From contig JAISAD010000036.1 of assembly GCA_031266895.1 (NCBI GenBank), positions 1 to 14,499 on the forward strand: 14,499 bases of DNA. The letters are read 5' to 3'. The notes under the pieces are model-generated. The model saw nothing but the letters and a program-made list of their open reading frames with translations. It did no database searches and was not told where the DNA came from. Origin of the DNA: Bacteroidales bacterium (lineage in GTDB: Bacteria; Bacteroidota; Bacteroidia; Bacteroidales; WCHB1-69). Below, in pieces: positions 6,476 through 14,499 of this stretch. The position numbers and the translations under genes were made by a program. The stretch's first letter is position 1; each line of letters starts with the position of its first letter.

Positions 6476-9400
6476 CGATTGAAAAAAAAGCAAAATTATA
6501 TATTGTTCCTGCCGTAACGGTATTTTTTTTCTATACAGCAGTTTGGGCAATACCCACTCCAAAAGGAAATTTTTACTATGCGGATAAAGGGACTGTTTTG
6601 ACTATTCAATCAGATACTGTTGCCATGAGAGCATCTCATATTGTCCACTCCAGCATCCCCGACCCGCCACCAGACACAAGTCTTCATATTCCTGTAAGTC
6701 AGCCTGATAATAATCCGTTGAATGAAGATCACAATCACAGTCCGTTTCATTTGAATGACCCGCCGGCACTACAAAACTCCATCGAATACGATCCTAACAC
6801 AAATTCTTATAATTTCCAGAATAAAATTGGAGAAACACCCTATGGACCAGGGGCTTCCATGAGTATAGACGAATTTATTGATTACGATTTGCGACAAAGC
6901 ATCCACGATTACTGGAAAAGCAAAGGTGCCGGTTATGTAAATCCCCAAAATCGGCGTGGCGGCGGTCTCATTCCCCAATTAAAAATTGGGGGCGATGTAT
7001 TCGAAAGCATTTTCGGCAGCAATGTAATTGATATTCGTCCATCAGGAAATGCTGAATTGATATTTGGTATTGTGCACCGCAGAAACAATAATTACACGCT
7101 GCCCGTGAAACAACGGCGCTCTACTAACTTTAATTTTGATGAAAAAATACAGTTGAACCTGTTGGCCAAGATTGGGGATAAAATTGAATTTAATCTCAAT
7201 TATAATACCGAATCCAATTTCAATTTTGATAATAAAATGAAGTTGAAATATGAAGGGAAAGAGGACGATATTATTCAACTTATTGAATTTGGAGATGTTA
7301 CGTTGCCGCTCAACAGTTCGCTAATTACCGGTAGCCAGAGCCTTTTCGGTTTAAAAACCCAACTTAAATTCGGAAAACTGCTGATTACAGCAGTAGCTTC
7401 GCAACAAAATGCCGAAAAACAGACTATTACGGTAAGCAGCGGCGCACAGGAAAATCAATTCTATTTTAAAGCCGATGAGTACGAAGACAATCGACATTTC
7501 TTTATCAGTCAGTTCTTTAGAAACCATTATAATCAATATTTATCCACATTGCCGCTTGTGAGTTCGCCCATTGTAATTACCAAAATCGAAGTGTGGCGTA
7601 CCACCATTGGCGCTGCCACTACTGAGAATCGCAACATAGTGGCATTTACGGATTTGGCAGAAAACGGATCCAATTTTCCCATGTTTTCCAATCGAGGCGA
7701 ATTACCACAAGATAATTACGATACCCTTCAAAACGGCCTCATCAGAAATATCAGCGCTGTAAGTAACAACTTGCGCAATTTGGGCATGGTAGCAGGTAAA
7801 GACTATGAAAAGGTAGAAAATGCCCGACTGCTCTTGCCTTCGGAATACTCTTTTAACAGCAAATTGGGCTTTATTTCGCTTAATACGGCTTTGCCCGCCG
7901 ATCAAGTGCTGGCCGTAGCTTTTCAATATTCGGTTATCGGCGACAATAAAGTGTATCAGGTAGGGGAATTTTCCAACGAAGTACAATCCCCCAACTGTTT
8001 GAGAGCTAAATTGTTAAAGAGTACCAATCTTGATACCAAATCGTCATTATGGAAATTGATGATGAAAAATGTCTATAACCTGAATACCTATCAATTATCT
8101 TCCGAAAAATTCAGGCTGAACATTCTCTTTACCGGTGACGAAGAGGGAATTGCTAACGGTTTTTTTAATACCGGCTCGCAAAAGGGGATTCCGCTTATTC
8201 GCCTGATGGGCTTAGACCGGCTTAATCAGCAGCAAGATCCTAATCCTGATGGAATTTTTGACTATATTGATGGTGCATCAATTAATGGGGGTACAATTGA
8301 TTCGCGCACCGGCCGCATCTATTTTCCTACGATAGAACCTTTTGGAAAGGATTTGAGGGCAATGCTGACCGAACCGGCAGTGGCCGACAAATATGCATTT
8401 GATTCGCTCTATACCATGACCAAAGCGATGGCGCAACAGATTACCAATAAAAACAAATACTTTTTGGAAGGCAGTTTCAAATCTTCGTATGGAGCAGAGT
8501 ATTATTTGGGCGCCTTTAACGTACCCGAAGGATCGGTAAAAGTTACTGCAGGCGGCATTACTTTGCAGGAAAATGTACAATACACCGTAAATTACAGCGC
8601 AGGGTCAGTTACCATTATTGACGAAAGCATATTAAAATCGGGCACTCCCATCTCTATCTCTTTGGAGAATAGAAATGATATGATGAATAAAAAGACGATG
8701 TTTGGCCTTAATCTGGATTATCTGTTCTCCAACGATTTTACGGTGGGCGCTACCCTGCTCAATTTGAGCGAAAGACCAATCACGGAAAAAGTTGATTATG
8801 GAGAAGAACCGATTAACAACTTTATCTGGGGAATGAATTTAGCCTACAAAACCAGAGTGCCGTTTGTAACCAAACTGGTGGACTGGCTGCCGTTTCACAG
8901 CACCACGGCCGAATCTAATTTTCAAATCAATGCTGAATTTGCACACTTTGTCCCCGGCCATTCCCGTTCCATCGGAAAACAGGGGACTACCTATATTGAT
9001 GACTTTGAATCGGCCAAATCTTCGGTCGATTTGCGCAATATTGGAAGCTGGGTGATGGCCTCTACGCCACAGGGACAGATCGATCTCTTCCCCGAAGCAC
9101 GCCCTATGTCCTCTTCCGACCCCGCGCGTCGCCAGTTGGCCTATGGCTACAATCGCGCCAAATTAGCGTGGTATGTCATTGACCCCATCTTTTACAGAGA
9201 CGATAATGCTACGCCATCGAACCTGTCGAAAGCCGACCTCTCCAGGCCTTATGCTCGTTCTGTATATGAAACAGAACTTTTTCCTTACAAACAAGTGGAA
9301 AATGCCTCTTTGATGCCAAGCATGTCGGTATTAAATTTTGCTTTCTATCCCAGTGAAAAAGGTCCCTACAACTATGATGTAGCCGGTGCAGAAGGCTTTT

Positions 9401-12400
9401 CGCGTGGCACAAATGCAGACGGCTCGTTGAAAGACCCCAATACGCGTTGGGGTGGTATTATGCGCAAAATGGACTATACAGACTTTGAATCTTCCAATTA
9501 CGAATATATCGAATTTTGGATGATGGATCCCTTTATTGAAAATCCAAACCACGCAGGTGGTAAATTGTACCTCAATTTAGGAGATATTTCGGAAGATATT
9601 TTACGTGACGGTAAAAAATCTTTTGAAAACGGGTTGCCTGCAGACGGCAGCGATAGCCAGATAGAGTGGACAGTTTGGGGACGTGTGCCTACTCTGCAAA
9701 AGCTGGTGAATGGCTTTGACCCTGATCCCGATACGCGGCAGTATCAGGATGTAGGGTTTGACGGTTTGCAGGATAATCGAGAGCGCGAATATTTTGACGG
9801 CTATCTTACCATGCTTTCCGCTTTGCATGGGCCACAGTCGGCAGCCTATCTCAATGCAACAGAAGATCCCTCTTCAGACAACTATCACTATTTCAGAGGA
9901 AGCGATTACGATAACGCTGATATGAAAGTGCTGGAACGTTATAAAAAATACAATAACCCCGAGGGTAATTCGCCTACCGACCAGCAAAGCCCCGAAAGAT
10001 ATCCTACAGGATCTACCAATCAGCCTAACGTGGAAGATGTTAATAATGATAATACATTGAGTGAAGATGAAAAATATTATCAATATGTTATTGATTTAAA
10101 ACCCTCCTCTATGGTAGTGGGACAAAATTACATCAACGATATGTATGAAGCGGTACCGGGTGTACAACCCGATGGCTCACGCCCCATGACCAAGTGGTAT
10201 CAGTTTCGCATTCCGCTAAAACACCCTGACAAGGTTATAGGCAATATTACAGGATTTAACTCTATCCGCTTTCTTCGGGTCTTTATGAAAGATTTCAGCG
10301 AGCCTGTTGTTTGTCGTTTAGCCACTTTTGAGCTGGTACGCAGCGACTGGCGCACCTACAATCTCGATCTCTACGAATCCGGCCCCTATTTGTCGGGAGA
10401 GGGAGAAGAAACACAATTTTCGGTAGCTACAATAAACTATGAAGAAAACTCTAACCGCATGCCTGTCCCTTACGTGCTGCCGCCGGGAGTTAAACGCGAA
10501 ACAATGGTGGGGATGTCGCAGTCTTATAAAATTAATGAGCAGTCGCTTACTTTGAAAATTGACAAATTGAACGATGGAGACGCTCGCGCTATCTATAAAA
10601 ATGTAAACTATGACTTGCGGCGTTACAAACGCCTGCAAATGTTTATCCACGCCGAAGATTTGAACACTTCGGGGGAACTGAAGAAGAACGATATTGCCGT
10701 GTTCATACGTTTAGGTTCGGACTTTACTGATAACTACTACGAATATGAAATTCCGGTAGATATTACTCCCTGGAATGTGGGCATAGACTCTACCCGAATA
10801 TGGCCGGAAGCTAATCGCATGAATATTGTTTTGGACAGCCTCGTCAATATTAAACAGCGTCGCAATATAGCGGTAAGACGCGGGCAGCATCCCAATAATC
10901 AGGAGCATTACATATACAAGTTGCTTAATGGCGACAAAATCACCGTAGTGGGAATGCCCAATCTGGCCGAAGTGAGCACTATTATGATTGGAGTAAGAAA
11001 CCCAAAAAAACAGAGTCGCGATGATGGCGATGACATGAATCCCAAATCGGTGGAAGTTTGGTTGAATGAATTGTGTCTTAACGACTTTGATGAAAAATCG
11101 GGATTTGCTGCCATGGGACAGATGCGATTGAATTTGGCCGATATCGGCGACGTATCATTTTCAACCAGCTACTCCACACCCGGCTTCGGGACACTCGAAT
11201 CTACTATTGCCAATAGGCAGAAAGAGACGCGCTACTCTATTGACGTGGCCACCAATATCGATGGCGGCAAGGTGCTTTTCCCTGAAAAATGGAATATCAA
11301 AATGCCTATTCACTATGATTATTCACTGAATATGGAATTGCCTCAATATAACCCTCTTAACCCTGATGTGAAGTTTAAAGAAGACCTGAAAACCTACAAC
11401 ACCAAATCAGAACGCGACTCTATCCGGCACATGACTACCAATATGATACAGCGGCAGAATGTCAACATCATGAATGTGCGTAAAGAACGCAACCTGGATA
11501 AACCGGTAAAATTCAGACCCTGGGATGTCGAAAATCTTGACTTTTCGTACTCCTATTCCGAAACAAAAAAGCGGGATGTGGATGTGGAGTTCGATAATGA
11601 ATTTATTCACGAAGGACAAATTGGCTATACATTTAACCACAATCCGAAAAATTACAGACCCTTGTCAAAAATTAAAGGACTGGGGTCTAAATGGCTGCAG
11701 ATTTTCAGAGACTTGAATTTTACCCCGATGCCAAAGTCGCTGATTATCAGGACCACTCTGAATCGAAGTCTGAATACATTCAAATATCGACCCAAAAGTC
11801 AGGGAAATATTATTATTGATACCAGTTTTGTAAAAAGTTTCGATTGGAACAGAACCTATTCATTTAACTGGGATTTGACACAGGGCTTGAAATTTGAATA
11901 TCAGGCGCAGGCTTCCGCCCGCATTGACGAGCCGCAGGGCCTGATTGACACACGCTCCGAGCGCGATTCCGTATGGAAATCCTTTGGCAATGGAGGTCGT
12001 ACTACTGTCTTTAACCAGCGAGTGAATATTACCTACATGCTGCCGCTGAACAAAATTCCATTATTCAATTGGGTTACAGCAAATGCCGGATATACGGGAA
12101 CTTACAACTATGCTGCTTCAGCGCTGTCATTAGCCTATCTGGGCAATACCATCAGCAACAGCAATACCATTAACGGAACGGCAACGGTCAATTTTGTAAC
12201 GCTTTATAACAATATACCTTACCTGAAAAAGGTAAATCAGGGCATGAATCGATTAAATCAAAAAAGACCGACACCTGCTAAAGTCGGAGGAAAACCGGCT
12301 ACAAATCCACAAGATACAAAAGAAAAAACGGCCAAAGACAGTATAAAAGAAAAAAGAGCAGCGATAGGGCGCCTTATCCTGAATGGTACGCTGCGTTTCC

Positions 12401-13728
12401 TGATGATGGTGCGTAACGCCTCTTTGACCTATACTGAAGGGCACGGCTCTACGCTGCCGGGCTATCTTCATGAACCCGATTTGTTCGGCATTAATTTTCA
12501 AACGGCTTCGCCCGGATTTCTCTATGTGTTTGGCGGCCAGCCCGACATTAGAAGAATGGCAGCCTCCGGAAACTGGATTACCAAAGATACGCTACTCAAC
12601 ACGGCTTATCAAGAGAGAATGCAGCGCAATATCTCATTTCGAGTTTCTATAGAACCATTTAATGATGTACGCATTGACGTAACCGCCATGCAAAACACCA
12701 CCAAAGATTTTACCGAATATTTTCGTGCCGATGCCGCCGGCGAGTTGCATCACTACTCTCCACAATTCAATGGCACTTTTACCTCTTCCTACATTGCGTT
12801 AGGATCATTCTTCAAAAACGGTACCGACATCTTCAAGGAGTTTTCTTCTGCCCGCTCCAAAATTGCCACCCGCTTAGCGCATCAAAACTCCAACAGTTCG
12901 GGTCGTACTAACCCCAATACCGGCTACCCTGACGGATACGGCGGCGTGCAGCAGGATGTGCTCTCGGCAGCCTTCCTGGCCGCATACGGGCATCGCAATA
13001 TTAACAAAATCAATGTTTCATCGCCATTTCTGAAAATTCCGCTGCCCAACTGGCGACTTGCTTACAATGGATTCACAAAGTTAAAAGGAGTGAATAAATA
13101 TTTTCAAAGTTTAACCCTCAACCACGTCTATTCCTGTACTTACACTGTCGGCAACTATACCTCAGACCTCAATTACAGCGAAATCAATGGGATGCCAAGC
13201 GCACGCAACAATATGGGCAATTTTATTCCGACCTATACCATTGGACAAGTATCTATAAATGAACAATTCAATCCGCTAATAGGTCTTGAAATGACTCTTA
13301 AAAACAGTTTGATGATCAAGGTGGACTTTAAAATGACTCGCAACCTTGCTCTCAGTTTTGTTAATAATCAGATTACCGAAACCTCTTCCAAGGAGTTGGT
13401 GGTACGTGCCGGCTACAGTTTTAAAGATATCAAAATCGGCTTTGTTTTTTCAGGCATGAAACGTCAGATTGTCAGCGATTTAAATCTCACTGCAGGATTT
13501 GGCATTCGAGACAATATCACTACATTGCGCAAAGTGGACGAATTTGACCGTTTGGTTTCTTCCGGCCAGCTCGCCATCACCATTGATTTCAATGCCGACT
13601 ATCAAATCAGTCGCATGGTAGGATTGCGGCTCTATTACAATCACGCCATCAACCGTCCGTACGTAAACTCTTATCAGAACTCCAATCTGGATTGTGGCAT
13701 CAGCGTGCGACTGATGCTGTCGCAATAA
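6472..13728 (+). CDS. sprA: T9SS outer-membrane translocon protein SprA (Sov)
   Basis: SprA/Sov is the giant outer-membrane beta-barrel that forms the protein-conducting channel of the type IX secretion system. In Bacteroidota it exports adhesins, proteases and gliding proteins. The 2418-residue length matches known members (about 2400-2500). A signal peptide is visible at 1-26 (Lys4-8 region, hydrophobic 9-25, cleavage likely after AVWA). A Pro/Asn/Asp-rich stretch follows (about 60-105). The rest is dominated by alternating beta-strand segments. Family signatures include YIDDFESAKSSVDLRNIGSW near 841-860, RRQLAYGYNRAKLAWYV near 888-904, EDVNNDNTLSEDEKYYQY near 1188-1205, and MMVRNASLTYTEG before LPGYL near 1980-2000. 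A Lys/Pro/Thr-rich linker lies near 1929-1965. Several Asp-rich loops resemble calcium-binding loops. The GTG start at 6472 gives the best signal peptide; no ATG is available in frame before it. No frameshift interrupts the 7.2-kb frame. Confidence 0.95.
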   Translation: MTIEKKAKLYIVPAVTVFFFYTAVWAIPTPKGNFYYADKGTVLTIQSDTVAMRASHIVHSSIPDPPPDTSLHIPVSQPDNNPLNEDHNHSPFHLNDPPALQNSIEYDPNTNSYNFQNKIGETPYGPGASMSIDEFIDYDLRQSIHDYWKSKGAGYVNPQNRRGGGLIPQLKIGGDVFESIFGSNVIDIRPSGNAELIFGIVHRRNNNYTLPVKQRRSTNFNFDEKIQLNLLAKIGDKIEFNLNYNTESNFNFDNKMKLKYEGKEDDIIQLIEFGDVTLPLNSSLITGSQSLFGLKTQLKFGKLLITAVASQQNAEKQTITVSSGAQENQFYFKADEYEDNRHFFISQFFRNHYNQYLSTLPLVSSPIVITKIEVWRTTIGAATTENRNIVAFTDLAENGSNFPMFSNRGELPQDNYDTLQNGLIRNISAVSNNLRNLGMVAGKDYEKVENARLLLPSEYSFNSKLGFISLNTALPADQVLAVAFQYSVIGDNKVYQVGEFSNEVQSPNCLRAKLLKSTNLDTKSSLWKLMMKNVYNLNTYQLSSEKFRLNILFTGDEEGIANGFFNTGSQKGIPLIRLMGLDRLNQQQDPNPDGIFDYIDGASINGGTIDSRTGRIYFPTIEPFGKDLRAMLTEPAVADKYAFDSLYTMTKAMAQQITNKNKYFLEGSFKSSYGAEYYLGAFNVPEGSVKVTAGGITLQENVQYTVNYSAGSVTIIDESILKSGTPISISLENRNDMMNKKTMFGLNLDYLFSNDFTVGATLLNLSERPITEKVDYGEEPINNFIWGMNLAYKTRVPFVTKLVDWLPFHSTTAESNFQINAEFAHFVPGHSRSIGKQGTTYIDDFESAKSSVDLRNIGSWVMASTPQGQIDLFPEARPMSSSDPARRQLAYGYNRAKLAWYVIDPIFYRDDNATPSNLSKADLSRPYARSVYETELFPYKQVENASLMPSMSVLNFAFYPSEKGPYNYDVAGAEGFSRGTNADGSLKDPNTRWGGIMRKMDYTDFESSNYEYIEFWMMDPFIENPNHAGGKLYLNLGDISEDILRDGKKSFENGLPADGSDSQIEWTVWGRVPTLQKLVNGFDPDPDTRQYQDVGFDGLQDNREREYFDGYLTMLSALHGPQSAAYLNATEDPSSDNYHYFRGSDYDNADMKVLERYKKYNNPEGNSPTDQQSPERYPTGSTNQPNVEDVNNDNTLSEDEKYYQYVIDLKPSSMVVGQNYINDMYEAVPGVQPDGSRPMTKWYQFRIPLKHPDKVIGNITGFNSIRFLRVFMKDFSEPVVCRLATFELVRSDWRTYNLDLYESGPYLSGEGEETQFSVATINYEENSNRMPVPYVLPPGVKRETMVGMSQSYKINEQSLTLKIDKLNDGDARAIYKNVNYDLRRYKRLQMFIHAEDLNTSGELKKNDIAVFIRLGSDFTDNYYEYEIPVDITPWNVGIDSTRIWPEANRMNIVLDSLVNIKQRRNIAVRRGQHPNNQEHYIYKLLNGDKITVVGMPNLAEVSTIMIGVRNPKKQSRDDGDDMNPKSVEVWLNELCLNDFDEKSGFAAMGQMRLNLADIGDVSFSTSYSTPGFGTLESTIANRQKETRYSIDVATNIDGGKVLFPEKWNIKMPIHYDYSLNMELPQYNPLNPDVKFKEDLKTYNTKSERDSIRHMTTNMIQRQNVNIMNVRKERNLDKPVKFRPWDVENLDFSYSYSETKKRDVDVEFDNEFIHEGQIGYTFNHNPKNYRPLSKIKGLGSKWLQIFRDLNFTPMPKSLIIRTTLNRSLNTFKYRPKSQGNIIIDTSFVKSFDWNRTYSFNWDLTQGLKFEYQAQASARIDEPQGLIDTRSERDSVWKSFGNGGRTTVFNQRVNITYMLPLNKIPLFNWVTANAGYTGTYNYAASALSLAYLGNTISNSNTINGTATVNFVTLYNNIPYLKKVNQGMNRLNQKRPTPAKVGGKPATNPQDTKEKTAKDSIKEKRAAIGRLILNGTLRFLMMVRNASLTYTEGHGSTLPGYLHEPDLFGINFQTASPGFLYVFGGQPDIRRMAASGNWITKDTLLNTAYQERMQRNISFRVSIEPFNDVRIDVTAMQNTTKDFTEYFRADAAGELHHYSPQFNGTFTSSYIALGSFFKNGTDIFKEFSSARSKIATRLAHQNSNSSGRTNPNTGYPDGYGGVQQDVLSAAFLAAYGHRNINKINVSSPFLKIPLPNWRLAYNGFTKLKGVNKYFQSLTLNHVYSCTYTVGNYTSDLNYSEINGMPSARNNMGNFIPTYTIGQVSINEQFNPLIGLEMTLKNSLMIKVDFKMTRNLALSFVNNQITETSSKELVVRAGYSFKDIKIGFVFSGMKRQIVSDLNLTAGFGIRDNITTLRKVDEFDRLVSSGQLAITIDFNADYQISRMVGLRLYYNHAINRPYVNSYQNSNLDCGISVRLMLSQ

Positions 13729-13759
13729 AAAACAGGATTACAGCGCGCGACCATTCTGC

Positions 13760-13785
13760 AAAAAAAAATGCCTTGCGGCCTTTTG
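13760..13785 (-). terminator. Intrinsic terminator after tRNA-Trp, possibly bidirectional
   Basis: On the minus strand, AAAA then G, GCC, a GCAA tetraloop, GGC, A and nine T form a hairpin with one G-A mismatch and a U tract. On the plus strand the same hairpin is followed by TTTT, so it may also end sprA transcription, 30 bases after its stop. The GC core is only 3 bp, so strength is uncertain. Confidence 0.45.
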
Positions 13786-13788
13786 TAG

Positions 13789-13859
13789 CAGGGGAAGAGA
13801 GATTCGAACTCCCATCAATGGTTTTGGAGACCACTATTCTGCCCTTAAACTATTCCCCT
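13789..13859 (-). tRNA. trnW: tRNA-Trp (anticodon CCA)
   Basis: The minus strand folds into a complete cloverleaf of 71 bases. The acceptor is AGGGGAA/TTCCCCT, position 8-9 is TA, and the D stem is GTTT/GAAT with a 7-base loop AAGGGCA. The anticodon stem is GTGGT/ACCAT around loop CTCCAAA, which places CCA at 34-36. The variable loop has 4 bases, and the T stem is GGGAG/CTCTC with loop TTCGAAT. The discriminator is G, as in bacterial tRNA-Trp. The 3' CCA is not encoded (the next bases are CTA), so it must be added by the CCA enzyme. It lies 47 bases downstream of tuf on the same strand, the usual Bacteroidota arrangement, and is probably cut from the tuf transcript. Confidence 0.95.
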
Positions 13860-13861
13860 AT

Positions 13862-13887
13862 GTTAGCGATTACTGCTAACCGCTAAC
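13862..13887. repeat. Inverted repeat in the tuf-tRNA-Trp spacer
   Basis: GTTAGCG at 13862-13868 pairs with CGCTAAC at 13881-13887 across 12 bases. A third copy, GCTAAC at 13874-13879, allows an alternative shorter hairpin. It begins 3 bases from the tRNA 5' end, so it could help RNase processing of the tuf-tRNA transcript. No T tract follows, which argues against a terminator. Confidence 0.5.
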
Positions 13888-13906
13888 ATACATGTTAAAC
13901 AAAATA

Positions 13907-14499
13907 TTAATCTAAAATTTCGGTTACTTGACCTGCACCAACAGTTCTGCCTCCTTCACGGATAGCAAAACGGAGATTAAGGTTAATAGCAATTTCGGAT
14001 AACAATTTCACCGTAATGGTTAAATTGTCGCCTGGCATTACCATCTCTACACCATCGGGAAGAATAACCTCTCCGGTGACATCTGTTGTGCGGAAATAGA
14101 ACTGAGGACGATATTTATTGTGAAATGGAGTGTGGCGACCGCCTTCTTCTTTCTTCAGGATATAAACCTCAGCTTTAAATTCTTTGTGCGGCTTAATAGA
14201 GCCTGGTTTTGCGATTACCATACCACGACGAATCTCCTCCTTGTCGATACCGCGCAACAAAAGACCAACGTTATCGCCGGCTTCGCCTGTATCCAGAATT
14301 TTGCGGAACATTTCCACACCGGTAACAACCGATTTCAATTTTTCAGCGCCCATGCCAATAATATCAACAGCATCGCCGGTATTGATAACGCCGGTTTCAA
14401 TTCTACCGGTAGCAACGGTACCACGTCCGGTGATAGAGAATACATCTTCAACAGGCATTAAAAATTCTTTATCTTTGTCGCGTTGCGGAAGCGGAATCC
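13907..14499 (-). CDS. tuf: Elongation factor Tu, C-terminal half (5' end beyond window)
   Basis: EF-Tu is the GTPase that brings aminoacyl-tRNA to the ribosome. Reading from the right edge, the frame begins IPLPQRDKDKEFL and continues MPVEDVFSITGRGTVATGRI, which is the start of domain II. It ends QVTEILD before TAA at 13909-13907. The ATG at 14458 is an internal methionine, not the start. About 196 residues are visible, domains II and III; the GTP-binding domain I (about 200 residues) lies to the right. Landmarks include GLLLRGI, RGMVIAKPGS, the tRNA-contacting REGGRTVGAGQV, and HTPFHNKYRPQFYFRTTDVTG. The sequence is highly conserved and intact. The gene is followed by tRNA-Trp on the same strand. 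Confidence 0.97.
   Translation of the reverse strand, partial: IPLPQRDKDKEFLMPVEDVFSITGRGTVATGRIETGVINTGDAVDIIGMGAEKLKSVVTGVEMFRKILDTGEAGDNVGLLLRGIDKEEIRRGMVIAKPGSIKPHKEFKAEVYILKKEEGGRHTPFHNKYRPQFYFRTTDVTGEVILPDGVEMVMPGDNLTITVKLLSEIAINLNLRFAIREGGRTVGAGQVTEILD

Noticed and set aside
12256..12366. Lys/Thr/Pro-rich insert in SprA (about residues 1929-1965) as foreign sequence
   Set aside because: SprA homologues, as I recall them, have a similar basic, variable linker before the MMVR...LPGY region, and the frame and composition are continuous.
14456..14458. ATG at 14458 as the start of a short protein
   Set aside because: The frame continues upstream to the window edge as IPLPQRDKDKEFL, the conserved EF-Tu sequence, so this is an internal methionine.

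Overview
The window reads as a chromosomal segment of a member of the Bacteroidota, most likely order Bacteroidales. The evidence is a giant SprA/Sov protein of the type IX secretion system (T9SS), a DPP5-type S9 peptidase closely resembling the Porphyromonas enzyme, several Bacteroidota-type promoters (TAnnTTTG at -7), and weak or absent Shine-Dalgarno sequences. No mobile element, CRISPR array, phage gene or IS was seen. Every gene that is complete in the window is intact.

Layout: (1) Minus strand, 1-2539: a lipoprotein dipeptidyl-peptidase 5, followed 5 bp downstream by the N-terminal part of a CutC-family protein that runs off the left edge. (2) 2540-2990: an AT-rich intergenic region with divergent promoters, a perfect 7-bp-stem inverted repeat and a 13-nt direct repeat. 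It holds no convincing gene. (3) Plus strand, 2991-3997: two overlapping lipoprotein genes, one DUF4878-like and one with a permuted NlpC/P60 (YiiX-like) fold. (4) 4075-5645: an Old Yellow Enzyme-family flavin oxidoreductase with a Cys-rich tail, overlapping by GTGA with a small membrane protein of unknown function. (5) 5860-13728: ruvA followed by the 2418-residue sprA, apparently one transcript. (6) Minus strand, 13789-14499: tRNA-Trp(CCA) downstream of the 3' part of tuf (EF-Tu), converging on sprA.

Working together: SprA is the outer-membrane channel of T9SS. RuvA is a housekeeping Holliday-junction protein and probably only shares a transcript with it. DPP5 and the YiiX-like and DUF4878 lipoproteins suggest an asaccharolytic or peptide-using envelope, but no functional link among the blocks can be shown from sequence.

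I did not find a convincing, wholly undescribed system. The points most worth a second look are the oxidoreductase/membrane-protein pair, the shared 13-nt element and hairpin in the 2540-2990 region, the Asp-rich calcium-loop-like motifs in SprA, and the separation of tuf-tRNA-Trp from the secE/nusG genes that usually follow them.
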